From assembly GCF_009727955.1 (NCBI RefSeq), contig NZ_WOBR01000008.1, positions 1 to 64,000 on the forward strand: a DNA stretch of 64,000 nt, in the 5' to 3' direction. The DNA is from Aliivibrio fischeri (GTDB lineage: Bacteria; Pseudomonadota; Gammaproteobacteria; Enterobacterales; Vibrionaceae). The notes below the pieces were generated by a model that saw only the letters and a program-made list of their open reading frames with translations, ran no database searches and was not told the origin of the DNA. Positions 21,105-28,891 of the stretch are shown here, one piece after another; positions within the stretch are counted from its first letter, which is position 1, and every line of letters starts with the position of its first letter. Position numbers and translations under genes: made by a program.

Positions 21105-21389
21105 TTATCCAATATTAACCGTACCACCACCTTTTAGTGTGCCACCGCACCCTATCGCATCGCCGTCTCTTGCTGCTGGCTTTCCATCGATAAATACTGA
21201 GCTTGAACCTGCAGAAATGGATCTTGGATGAGGTGGATGTTTAGGTTTAGAGTGAGGAGCAAGAGGATCCCCTTGCCTTGCTGCAGGAATTCCATCCACT
21301 TTTACTGTCCCTGAGCCAGCTAAGACTGGGGTTGGATGAAAACCGTCATGATCACTACCAATATCCCCCACTTTCACTGCATTTCCCAT
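21105..21389 (-). CDS. orphan PAAR-domain protein (type VI secretion spike tip)
   Basis: PAAR proteins cap the VgrG spike of the type VI secretion system and carry or recruit effectors. The 94-residue product is essentially one PAAR domain: repeated short beta motifs (SGTVKVDGIPAARQGD, then SSSVFIDGKPAARDGD), His residues in the HDGFHPTP and APHSKPKHPPHP segments, and a late CGG that could complete a zinc site. An excellent AAAGGAGG ribosome site precedes the ATG. No other secretion gene lies in the window, so it is an orphan that presumably pairs with a spike encoded elsewhere. No effector extension is present. Confidence 0.88.
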   Translation of the reverse strand: MGNAVKVGDIGSDHDGFHPTPVLAGSGTVKVDGIPAARQGDPLAPHSKPKHPPHPRSISAGSSSVFIDGKPAARDGDAIGCGGTLKGGGTVNIG

Positions 21390-21587
21390 ATATACCTCCT
21401 TTCAATATTGGGTTGAATTAGAAGTGTATGTGTTATTCCACCTCTTTAATATTTGCCCGAAAAGAATGGCGAGTCACTTCAAATAATAATCAACAGATTA
21501 CTAAATAACCGTCAAGACTGGCGTATTTGTTCAATAATCGTTATAACTAGACAATAATTAATAACATAACTAAAAATGAAGAAAGTC

Positions 21588-21935
21588 ATGACTACAATCT
21601 ACGGAATTAAAAACTGCGACACCATAAAAAAATGCAAAAAATGGCTTGAAGCAAATAACATTAACTTTGCTTATCACGATTATCGTACTGATGGTATTGA
21701 TAAAGAAATGGTAACTACATTTGTAAAACAACTTGGTTGGGAAAATGTATTAAATAAACGCGGAACCACTTATCGCCAACTAAGTGATGAACAAAAAGCA
21801 TCTCTAAATGAAGATACTGCAATTGAATTATTGCTAGAAATGCCAGCTATGATTAAACGCCCTGTACTTATTCATAATAATGAATATCACTTAGGCTTTA
21901 AGCCAGCTCAATATGAGACCTTGTTTGATATCTAA
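21588..21935 (+). CDS. ArsC/Spx-family reductase (YffB-like)
   Basis: The 115-residue product (start at 21588, preceded by GAAGAAAG; the frame also has an ATG at 21576) has a thioredoxin-like fold of the ArsC/Spx type. The redox or substrate cysteine is in YGIKNCDTIKK and the conserved arginine-proline pair is in MIKRPVLI. YffB proteins are glutathione-dependent thiol reductases whose natural substrate is unclear. The gene is 33 bases before dapE on the same strand, the conserved yffB-dapE pairing of gammaproteobacteria, which supports the assignment. Confidence 0.9.
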   Translation: MTTIYGIKNCDTIKKCKKWLEANNINFAYHDYRTDGIDKEMVTTFVKQLGWENVLNKRGTTYRQLSDEQKASLNEDTAIELLLEMPAMIKRPVLIHNNEYHLGFKPAQYETLFDI

Positions 21936-21968
21936 TGCCATTAATAAAAAGAAGTAAAGGAATACAGA

Positions 21969-23102
21969 ATGTCTGATACACCAACATTAGCTCTTGCTAA
22001 AGATTTACTAAGCCGCCAATCCATCACACCTGAAGATGCAGGTTGCCAAGAGCTAATGATTAAACGACTAGAAGCACTTGGTTTTACCATTGAAATTATG
22101 GTGTTTGAAGATACAACCAACTTTTGGGCTCGTCGAGGCAATGAAGCTCCATTATTTACTTTTGCAGGACATACGGATGTTGTTCCTACAGGTGATTTAA
22201 CGCATTGGAATACCAATCCATTTGAGCCAACAATCATTGATGGAATGCTCTACGCTCGTGGAGCAGCTGATATGAAGGGCTCTTTAGCTTGTATGGTGGT
22301 TGCCGTTGAGCGTTTCGTCGCAGAGCACCCTAATCACAAAGGTTCAATTTCATTTTTAATCACATCCGATGAAGAAGGTCCATTTATTAATGGCACGACT
22401 CGTGTAGTGGATACTCTGCAAGAACGTAACGAAATCATTGATATGTGTATCGTAGGCGAACCATCAAGTACCGCTCATGTTGGTGATGTGGTTAAAAATG
22501 GACGTAGAGGATCATTAACGGGTAATTTAACCGTAAAAGGTATTCAAGGGCATGTTGCTTATCCACATATAGCTCGTAATCCAATTCACCAAGCGATGCC
22601 AGCTCTGTCAGAGCTAGCAACTACTGTTTGGGACAATGGCAATGACTATTTTCCACCAACAAGCTTTCAAATCCCAAATATGAATGGTGGCACAGGCGCT
22701 TCAAACGTTATTCCTGGCACAGTCGATATCATGTTTAACTTTAGATTCAGTACAGAATCAACAGTCGATGCTCTACAACAACGTGTCGTCGAAATTTTAG
22801 AAAAGCATGATTTAGAATACGACTTAGACTGGATTATCAATGGCCTCCCTTTCCTAACTGATACTGGGGATTTATTAACAGCAGTTGTTAATGCTGTCGA
22901 TACGGTTAATCAACAAAAACCACAACTATTAACGACAGGTGGTACGTCAGATGGGCGTTTTATTGCCCAAATGGGCTCCCAAGTTATAGAGCTTGGCCCA
23001 GTTAATGCGACCATCCATAAGGTAAACGAGTGCGTAAATGTAGAAGATTTAGAAAAACTGACTGATATGTATCAAGAAGTCCTAAATAATCTACTAGCAT
23101 AA
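21969..23102 (+). CDS. dapE: succinyl-diaminopimelate desuccinylase DapE
   Basis: DapE hydrolyses N-succinyl-LL-diaminopimelate to LL-diaminopimelate in lysine and peptidoglycan precursor synthesis. The 377-residue product is a standard M20 metallopeptidase. Zinc ligand His68 and Asp70 are in [11 protein letters not shown], the bridging Asp101 is in RGAADMKG, and the catalytic Glu135/Glu136 pair is in TSDEEGP. The C-terminal histidine is in ATIHKVNE. It follows the YffB-like gene. A hairpin lies downstream before the M15 peptidase gene. Confidence 0.97.
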   Translation: MSDTPTLALAKDLLSRQSITPEDAGCQELMIKRLEALGFTIEIMVFEDTTNFWARRGNEAPLFTFAGHTDVVPTGDLTHWNTNPFEPTIIDGMLYARGAADMKGSLACMVVAVERFVAEHPNHKGSISFLITSDEEGPFINGTTRVVDTLQERNEIIDMCIVGEPSSTAHVGDVVKNGRRGSLTGNLTVKGIQGHVAYPHIARNPIHQAMPALSELATTVWDNGNDYFPPTSFQIPNMNGGTGASNVIPGTVDIMFNFRFSTESTVDALQQRVVEILEKHDLEYDLDWIINGLPFLTDTGDLLTAVVNAVDTVNQQKPQLLTTGGTSDGRFIAQMGSQVIELGPVNATIHKVNECVNVEDLEKLTDMYQEVLNNLLA

Positions 23103-23119
23103 GGGTAAATTAGGGTTAT

Positions 23120-23145
23120 GATGAGAGAGCTTTTGTTCTCTCATC
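23120..23145 (+). terminator. hairpin after dapE (weak terminator)
   Basis: GATGAGAGA and TCTCTCATC pair perfectly around an eight-base loop, followed by TTTAATT. The short T run suggests partial termination before the M15 peptidase. Confidence 0.55.
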
Positions 23146-23160
23146 TTTAATTGGTGCCCT

Positions 23161-23829
23161 ATGACATATCAAGAACTTACTGGTCAATCATTTCAACACT
23201 TGTCAAAGCTATCACCACATCGTCAGCTTCACCACGATTGTATTCTTCCATTTAAAGCATTATCTGATGCCGCGTATCAAGCAGGGTTCACTCTAACGAT
23301 TGCAAGCAGCTTCCGTGACTTTGAACGTCAACTTCTCATTTGGAACAATAAATTTTTAGGCGTTCGTCCTATTTTAGATGATAACGGACAAGAGCTTGCC
23401 CCTAGCACCCTCACCGATCTCGAAAAAATTCACGCCATTATGCGATGGTCAGCACTTCCAGGTGCTAGTCGTCACCACTGGGGAACAGAACTTGATGTTT
23501 ATGCATCAAATACCTTACCTGAGGATGTACAAATACAACTTGAGCCGTGGGAGTACAACACTGGACATCAAGCAGAGTTCAGTTCATGGTTAAATAAAAA
23601 CGCCCCAAAATTTGGTTTTTTCTTCCCTTATAAAACCGATAAAAAAGGGGTTGCAATTGAACCTTGGCATATCAGTTATAAAAAAAACAGCAATGAATAT
23701 ATGTCACAATTAACGCCTGAAATGTTACTTAAAGCATGGGAGGGTGTTGATCTGGCAGGAAAAGAGACCATCATTAAACACATCGATACATTATTTGTTC
23801 GCTATATAACAAACATAAACAAGGAGTAA
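23161..23829 (+). CDS. M15-family (VanY-like) D-alanyl-D-alanine carboxypeptidase
   Basis: M15B peptidases trim the terminal D-Ala of peptidoglycan stem peptides. The 222-residue product has the zinc-binding signature SRHHWGTELDVY (His and Asp ligands) and the second motif EPWHISY with the third zinc histidine. An upstream conserved segment IASSFRDFERQ is also typical. No signal peptide is evident, so it may act in the cytoplasm on recycled muropeptides or be exported without a standard signal. It lies three bases before a small DUF2897-type gene, probably in one transcript. Confidence 0.88.
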   Translation: MTYQELTGQSFQHLSKLSPHRQLHHDCILPFKALSDAAYQAGFTLTIASSFRDFERQLLIWNNKFLGVRPILDDNGQELAPSTLTDLEKIHAIMRWSALPGASRHHWGTELDVYASNTLPEDVQIQLEPWEYNTGHQAEFSSWLNKNAPKFGFFFPYKTDKKGVAIEPWHISYKKNSNEYMSQLTPEMLLKAWEGVDLAGKETIIKHIDTLFVRYITNINKE

Positions 23830-23831
23830 GT

Positions 23832-24023
23832 ATGGAATGGTTAATGAACCCTTGGGTCATCATCATCATTGTTGTAAGTGTTGTTATCGGTAATCTCGCT
23901 GCATTAAAAGCCACAGCTAATATGAAGTTTGGTCAGTCACATAAAATTAAAAATCAGCAAGAAAAAGAAGATATTGAGACAGAAAAACCAGAGACGACTG
24001 ATAACTCAGAAAATACAAAGTAA
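23832..24023 (+). CDS. DUF2897 family small membrane protein
   Basis: The 63-residue product has one N-terminal membrane helix (residues 7-27, WVIIIIVVSVVIGNLAAL) and a hydrophilic, acidic C-terminal tail. The start MEWLMNPWVI and the motif ALKATANMKFG are typical of DUF2897, a Vibrio/Shewanella family of unknown function. AAGGAG of the preceding gene's end forms its ribosome site. It is cotranscribed with the M15 peptidase, which makes an envelope role plausible but unproven. Confidence 0.82.
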   Translation: MEWLMNPWVIIIIVVSVVIGNLAALKATANMKFGQSHKIKNQQEKEDIETEKPETTDNSENTK

Positions 24024-24026
24024 AAA

Positions 24027-24051
24027 AAGACGCTCAATAACGAGCGTCTTT
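24027..24051. terminator. bidirectional terminator between the DUF2897 gene and bamC
   Basis: AAAGACGCTC and GAGCGTCTTT form a ten-base stem around AATAAC, with A and T runs on both sides, so it can end both convergent transcripts. Confidence 0.88.
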
Positions 24052-24068
24052 CTTCATCTTATTTTAGC

Positions 24069-25121
24069 TTATTCTTCATCTTTCTCAGTCTTAGGTGCGT
24101 TATTTGATTTTTCAATCATCGCAGCTAATACAGGAACTAATGAATCTAACGTATCTTCATCAACAGGCTTACCACCGGCATCGGTTACGTTAATTGATGT
24201 TCGGTTACCTAAATCACCAAGTAATAAGTTATAGGTACGGCCATCAAAAGACAGTGGTTTAGTACCGATCTCTTCCCAAAATTCGTCATCTGGTTCTTTG
24301 TACTTAACTTCGATTGTACCTTGAGAGCGGTTTCTATCTTCTATTGTTAGTCCCATCATAGGCAATAGCTCACCTAAGCGTTCCCAGAAAATATTGTATG
24401 GCGCACGAGCAATAATAACCGGTAATCCACTTCGATCTTGTCCCATAGAAATAGGAATACGCTTAACTAATTCTTCGGCACGAATACGAGCTTCTTCACG
24501 TAACTGCTCATCATAAGCTGACGTCACTAAATTCGTCATCAAAATGTTATAACGCGCTTTGTTTGCAGGTGTCACTTCAGCCTGATTACCGTCCACTTGC
24601 CAATCAATTAATAAAATTTGAAAGCCAGCACGATTGTTCTGATTTAGCTTGCTAATTTGATAACGAGCACCGAACTCATGATCTTCATCTTCTGAGCTCC
24701 ATTTTAACCAATCAGTCTCAATTTCTGAGGGCTCTTCTTTAACAATACCGATATCTTTCTTCTTCATTAAAGTTAATACCGTTTGCCAAAGCTTATCAAC
24801 ATCTTCTTGCTTAACAAGCCAAACTGTCACTTCACCATTTTGCTCTTCAATACGAGCACCTGGAATCAACTCTAGTACTTGTTGAGGTGGACGAATATCC
24901 ACTTCTTTACCGATACCACCAGTAAACTCCCCTTTAGGAATATCGTATTGAGGGTAGAACTCAGGTTTAGCATCTGCTGGTTCTTTCCACTCAACTAAAG
25001 GGGTTGTCTCTAGATACTTGAAGTCTTGTTTAGCTTGGCGACGCTCTGTTGGACTACTTGAACATGCCGATAAAACAGCAATCATTAATGATCCAACAAC
25101 AAAGCGAGTGTTCACTTTCAT
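24069..25121 (-). CDS. bamC: outer-membrane protein assembly factor BamC
   Basis: BamC is the lipoprotein subunit of the BAM complex that assists outer-membrane beta-barrel insertion together with BamA (encoded at the right of this window). The 350-residue product begins with a lipoprotein signal ending LSACSSSP (Cys20). The unstructured N-terminal region that contacts BamD comes next, then two helix-grip domains (about residues 95-215 and 225-335). It is 11 bases downstream of dapA, the conserved dapA-bamC pairing. The C-terminus is acidic and probably flexible. Confidence 0.94.
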   Translation of the reverse strand: MKVNTRFVVGSLMIAVLSACSSSPTERRQAKQDFKYLETTPLVEWKEPADAKPEFYPQYDIPKGEFTGGIGKEVDIRPPQQVLELIPGARIEEQNGEVTVWLVKQEDVDKLWQTVLTLMKKKDIGIVKEEPSEIETDWLKWSSEDEDHEFGARYQISKLNQNNRAGFQILLIDWQVDGNQAEVTPANKARYNILMTNLVTSAYDEQLREEARIRAEELVKRIPISMGQDRSGLPVIIARAPYNIFWERLGELLPMMGLTIEDRNRSQGTIEVKYKEPDDEFWEEIGTKPLSFDGRTYNLLLGDLGNRTSINVTDAGGKPVDEDTLDSLVPVLAAMIEKSNNAPKTEKDEE

Positions 25122-25132
25122 TTTCTATCCTA

Positions 25133-26014
25133 CTACTTCAACAAACCCGCACTTTTCAGCGCTTGCTCTACCGTTGGCTGTGCTGACAGACTTAATTCCG
25201 TTAATGGTAAACGAATATCCGAATGAGTAATCATACCTAAGCGATGTGCCGCCCATTTAACCGGAATTGGGTTAGCTTCAACAAATAAATCATTATGTAA
25301 CGGCATTAAACGTTGATTAATGATTTCAGCTTCTTCAAATTTACCTTGAGCAGCTAAAGCAAACATGGTCGCCATGTCTTTTGCTGCAATGTTTGACGTT
25401 ACAGAGATAACACCATGGCCACCCAATTTAACAAAATCAAGCGCAGTAGCATCATCACCGCTTAGTTGGATAAAGTTTTCACCACAAAGTTCACGAGTAA
25501 TCGCCACGCGATCTAAATCACCTGTCGCATCTTTTAATGCAACAATGTTATCAAGCTCAGCAAGACGCGCGACCGTTTCAGGAAGAAGGTCTACTGCTGT
25601 ACGTCCTGGTACATTATAAAGAATTTGAGGAATATCTGTTGCTTCAGAGATCGCTTTATAGTGCTGGAACAAACCTTCTTGAGTCGGTTTATTGTAATAA
25701 GGCGTTACACTTAAACAACCAGCAACACCAGAGTCATGGAAAAGTTTACTGAACGTTACAGCTTCATGAGTTGCATTGGCTCCTGTACCTGCAATTACAG
25801 GAATTTGACCATCAGCGAACTCAAGGGTCTTCATTACTAATTTGACATGCTCTTCTACACTTAATGTCGCTGATTCTCCTGTTGTACCAACAGCCACAAT
25901 GCCATTTGTGCCTGCTTTAATGTGGTAATCAACAAGACTTTTTAAACTGGTGTAATCTACTTCACCATCAGTATCCAATGGTGTAACTAAAGCGACAATG
26001 CTACCTGAGAACAT
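25133..26014 (-). CDS. dapA: 4-hydroxy-tetrahydrodipicolinate synthase DapA
   Basis: DapA condenses pyruvate with aspartate semialdehyde, the first committed step of lysine and diaminopimelate synthesis. The 293-residue product is a standard TIM barrel. The Schiff-base lysine is Lys161 in VALKDATGD, the catalytic triad residues are Thr44/Thr45 and Tyr133 in LYNVPGRT, and Arg138 is at the substrate carboxylate. A good GGGAGAAGG ribosome site precedes the ATG. It heads the dapA-bamC unit and diverges from gcvR; its leader contains possible secondary structure (26048-26144). Confidence 0.97.
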   Translation of the reverse strand: MFSGSIVALVTPLDTDGEVDYTSLKSLVDYHIKAGTNGIVAVGTTGESATLSVEEHVKLVMKTLEFADGQIPVIAGTGANATHEAVTFSKLFHDSGVAGCLSVTPYYNKPTQEGLFQHYKAISEATDIPQILYNVPGRTAVDLLPETVARLAELDNIVALKDATGDLDRVAITRELCGENFIQLSGDDATALDFVKLGGHGVISVTSNIAAKDMATMFALAAQGKFEEAEIINQRLMPLHNDLFVEANPIPVKWAAHRLGMITHSDIRLPLTELSLSAQPTVEQALKSAGLLK

Positions 26015-26047
26015 ATCCTTCTCCCTTTCTATCTGCTGCTACAATAT

Positions 26048-26144
26048 TGGTTCTGTTATTCAATTAACTTCATCGTAAAGAATCATCATCCTTGACCATG
26101 ATGTGTTATCTGGTTTTCATCTTCTTACACAATGAGCAGAACCA
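26048..26144 (-). promoter_or_regulatory. possible structured leader of dapA
   Basis: TGGTTCTG (26048-26055) pairs with CAGAACCA (26137-26144), and inside lie CATCAT/ATGATG (26084-26089 with 26098-26103) and TGTGT/ACACA (26102-26106 with 26127-26131). The inner arms share two bases, so not all can form at once. It does not look like the known lysine riboswitch. Confidence 0.3.
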
Positions 26145-26285
26145 TTCAATCTATATAACTCAAGGATATTACATTAGAGCCTATGTTGTAGAGTCTTTTT
26201 TTTGACGATTGTTCACTATTGCTTGCTTATCACACAATCACTTGCGTGTTAGTATGTAGATATCTTTTTCAACAACGAGTTTTTT

Positions 26286-26813
26286 ATGTCTCAATACCTT
26301 GTAATTACTGCGGTCGGCACAGACAGACCGGGTATATCGAATAAGGTGACTCGCCTTGTCACTGAGTCAAGCTGCAATATAGTAGATAGCCGTATCGCCT
26401 CATTTGGTAATGAGTTCACATTAATCATGTTGTTGTCAGGCACAGCAAACGCTATCTCTCGAATTGAAAATACATTACCACTACTAGGTCAACAACATGA
26501 TCTAATTACCATGATGAAACGTACTTCACCTCATCAAGAAAAAGACATCTTTTATACCATTGATGCATTTATTGAATCAGAAGACCGTCCTGGACTGACT
26601 GAAAAATTCACCGATTTTCTTGCTAATCGAGATATCGATTTAAAAACTCTTAGTGCTCAAACATTAAAAAAATCAGAAGATCAAAATACATTTCAGATCC
26701 AAATTACGGCCGAAATATTTAAAGAATGCCATATCATTGAGATTCAAGAAGAGTTTGAATCCTTATGCGCTTCATTAAATGTCAGTGGAAAAATCAATTT
26801 CTATAAAAATTAA
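26286..26813 (+). CDS. gcvR: glycine cleavage system transcriptional repressor GcvR
   Basis: GcvR contains two ACT domains and antagonises GcvA at glycine-cleavage genes. The 175-residue product begins with the ACT signature LVITAVGTDRPGISNKVTRL, and the second ACT domain starts near residue 93 (DAFIESEDRPGLTEKF). It is divergent from dapA and upstream of bcp on the same strand, the gcvR-bcp neighbourhood conserved in enteric and Vibrio genomes. A short palindromic repeat element separates it from bcp. Confidence 0.92.
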   Translation: MSQYLVITAVGTDRPGISNKVTRLVTESSCNIVDSRIASFGNEFTLIMLLSGTANAISRIENTLPLLGQQHDLITMMKRTSPHQEKDIFYTIDAFIESEDRPGLTEKFTDFLANRDIDLKTLSAQTLKKSEDQNTFQIQITAEIFKECHIIEIQEEFESLCASLNVSGKINFYKN

Positions 26814-26828
26814 AGGCAAATAGACCTA

Positions 26829-26890
26829 ATACCATTCCCAATAAGTAGTTAAACAAGCAAGAATGATCAACTAGTTATGTAGATTGGTAT
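26829..26890. repeat. short palindromic interspersed repeat (deleted copy of the 31286-31447 element)
   Basis: The left end ATACCATTCCCAATAAGTAG and the right end CTAGTTATGTAGATTGGTAT are inverted relatives of each other. The internal AACAAGCAAGAATGATCAA is identical to the same part of the longer element near 31409-31427. At 62 bases it looks like an internally deleted member of one family. Confidence 0.75.
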
Positions 26891-26911
26891 AAACCCATAA
26901 AAGGAAAGAAA

Positions 26912-27382
26912 ATGATCACACCATTAGCAGCAGGCTCAACTGCACCCAATGTATCGCTTTTAGATCAAAATGGAGAAAGCGTCTCGATTTCTGATTTTAA
27001 AGGTAAAAAAGTACTGTTTTACTTTTACCCTAAAGCGATGACGCCAGGATGTACCGTTCAAGCTCAAGGTCTTCGTGATATTAAATCAGAACTTGAAGCC
27101 CATAACGTAGTTACACTCGGTGTCAGTATTGACGCTGTAAAACGCCTTGGTAAATTTATCGAGCGTGATAATTTGAACTTCACTTTACTATCGGATGAAG
27201 ATCATGCGGCTGCAGATGCATTTGGTGTTTGGGGTGAGAAAAAATTCATGGGTAAAGTGTACGATGGTTTACATCGCATCAGTTTTCTAATTAATGAAGA
27301 AGGTGTTATTGAGCACGTTTTCACTAAATTTAAAACCAAAGATCACCATGAAGTAGTATTAGATTATTTGAATAATAAATAA
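26912..27382 (+). CDS. bcp: thioredoxin-dependent peroxiredoxin Bcp (BCP/PrxQ type), one-cysteine variant
   Basis: Bcp reduces peroxides with electrons from thioredoxin. The 156-residue product has the peroxidatic Cys47 in TPGCTVQ and the supporting Thr and Arg residues. At the position of the resolving cysteine five residues later (as in E. coli Bcp) the sequence has glutamine (VQAQGLRD), and no other cysteine is visible, so this protein should work as a one-cysteine enzyme needing an external thiol. It follows gcvR and ends with a terminator shared with perM. Confidence 0.93.
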   Translation: MITPLAAGSTAPNVSLLDQNGESVSISDFKGKKVLFYFYPKAMTPGCTVQAQGLRDIKSELEAHNVVTLGVSIDAVKRLGKFIERDNLNFTLLSDEDHAAADAFGVWGEKKFMGKVYDGLHRISFLINEEGVIEHVFTKFKTKDHHEVVLDYLNNK

Positions 27383-27399
27383 TTTGAACTTATAAAATT

Positions 27400-27430
27400 A
27401 AAGGCGATACCATATGTATCGCCTTTTTTA
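27400..27430. terminator. terminator between bcp and the permease gene
   Basis: AAAGGCGATAC and GTATCGCCTTT pair around CATAT with T and A runs on either side; useful in both directions. Confidence 0.88.
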
Positions 27431-27438
27431 TTGCCGTA

Positions 27439-28503
27439 TTAATAATTTGCTTCTATTTCTGTTGCAGGAAGCGCTTTCCAAACCGCTTTCACTAATGTGG
27501 CTAATGGAATAGCAAAAAACACGCCCCAAAAACCCCATAATCCACCAAAAACCAAAACAGAAACAATAATAGCCACTGGATGTAAATTAACCGCTTCAGA
27601 AAATAAAACGGGAACCAACACATTACCATCCAGAGCCTGAATGATGGCATAAGCTAACAATAACCAATAAAAATCAGGCGTTAATCCCCATTGGAATAAA
27701 GCAACAATCGCAATAGGAACCGTTACGGCCGCTGCACCAATATAAGGAATAAGCACAGAAAAACCCACCATTACAGCCAGTAATAAGGCATAACGTAAAT
27801 CCATAATAAAGAAGGTTAAATAGCTAACAGTACCTACAATTAAAATTTCGACGACTTTACCTCGAATGTAATTACTTATCTGTTCATTCATCTCCAACCA
27901 CACTTTCGTCGCCAGACGACGATTTTTAGGTAAAAGATTACTCATAGTGCCAACCATCTCATCTTTATCTTTTAATAAGAAAAACACTAACAGTGGTACA
28001 AGAATAAGATAAACACCAAGCGCTGCTAAACTGACTAATGATGATAGCGAGCCTTTGACTATGCTCTCTCCCATTCCAAGTACTTTAACTCGTATTGTTT
28101 CTAATAGAGTTTCGATTGATTGAGGTTGAATAAACTCAGGGTAACGCTCAGGTAAGCTTGATAAGAAACTATTTAAACCATTAAACATGGATGGCACATC
28201 ATTAATTAAGTTACCTACTTGCGTCCAAATAGTCGGAACTAGGCCAAAAACAGCCAATAACATGAGACTAATAAACAAGATAATAACCAACATTACAGAG
28301 AGTACTCTTGGTAAACCAATGCGAGTTAGTTTAGCAACAGGCCACTCTAATAAATACGCCAATACTATGGCAACTAACAATGGCGCAATTAAATGACCAA
28401 AAAAGTAAATGGTAATAAAGCCAACAATAAGGATAGCAGCCAAACTAACGGCATGAGGATCTGAAAAGCGGCGCTTATACCACTGTGTAACCATATCTAA
28501 CAT
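27439..28503 (-). CDS. perM: AI-2E/PerM family permease
   Basis: This 354-residue inner-membrane protein belongs to the PF01594 (AI-2 exporter/PerM/YdiK) family. It has paired hydrophobic segments near residues 20-50, 65-85, 150-175, 210-245, 245-275 and 310-340, and the conserved loop with LVPYIGA (SVLIPYIGA here) between late helices. PerM transports unknown substrates; related proteins have been linked to quorum-signal export or Na+/H+ exchange. It is followed upstream by a TusA-like gene nine bases away on the same strand, and the perM-bepA-arsC neighbourhood is conserved. Confidence 0.87.
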   Translation of the reverse strand: MLDMVTQWYKRRFSDPHAVSLAAILIVGFITIYFFGHLIAPLLVAIVLAYLLEWPVAKLTRIGLPRVLSVMLVIILFISLMLLAVFGLVPTIWTQVGNLINDVPSMFNGLNSFLSSLPERYPEFIQPQSIETLLETIRVKVLGMGESIVKGSLSSLVSLAALGVYLILVPLLVFFLLKDKDEMVGTMSNLLPKNRRLATKVWLEMNEQISNYIRGKVVEILIVGTVSYLTFFIMDLRYALLLAVMVGFSVLIPYIGAAAVTVPIAIVALFQWGLTPDFYWLLLAYAIIQALDGNVLVPVLFSEAVNLHPVAIIVSVLVFGGLWGFWGVFFAIPLATLVKAVWKALPATEIEANY

Positions 28504-28511
28504 AACAATTT

Positions 28512-28733
28512 CTACTTTTTAATTACGGTTAAAAACGAATAAACATCTGCATGCTCTAGGCGAACTTCAAATAATTGGCGTTCAAAATAAGCAATCATAT
28601 CGGCTAGAGAGGCTTTGTCGACGACTTTAATTTGTAAGATTTCATTAGTTACCAAAGCCTGACTTGCTCTTTTAGCCAAAAGTAACGACATTGGACACCG
28701 ATGTTGGGTTAAATCAAGACTTTGGGTTTCCAT
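28512..28733 (-). CDS. TusA-like sulfur-carrier family protein with altered CPxP motif
   Basis: TusA/SirA/YedF-family proteins are small two-layer folds that carry sulfur as a persulfide on a conserved cysteine. The 73-residue product has Cys13 in RCPMSLLLAK, with the second proline of the canonical CPxP replaced by serine. The rest (VVDKASLADMIAYFERQ) keeps the helix-strand pattern. It is encoded just upstream of perM on the same strand, divergent from bepA. Sulfur transfer is possible since the cysteine is intact; the physiological partner is unknown. Confidence 0.82.
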   Translation of the reverse strand: METQSLDLTQHRCPMSLLLAKRASQALVTNEILQIKVVDKASLADMIAYFERQLFEVRLEHADVYSFLTVIKK

Positions 28734-28891
28734 TCCACAACTCTATATATATGATAGATTTCATTTAAGAGTATAAATCACATAATTAATACAAAAAAGA
28801 AACCTATTTTAATTTTGATACTCTTATTCGACAGGTTTACGTTATCATCAATTAATAGCAAAGTGTTATTAAAAGGATTTGTTAAAAATAC

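Noticed and set aside
26048-26144. Lysine riboswitch at dapA
   Set aside because: None of the conserved lysine-riboswitch core segments could be recognised; only generic small arms are present.
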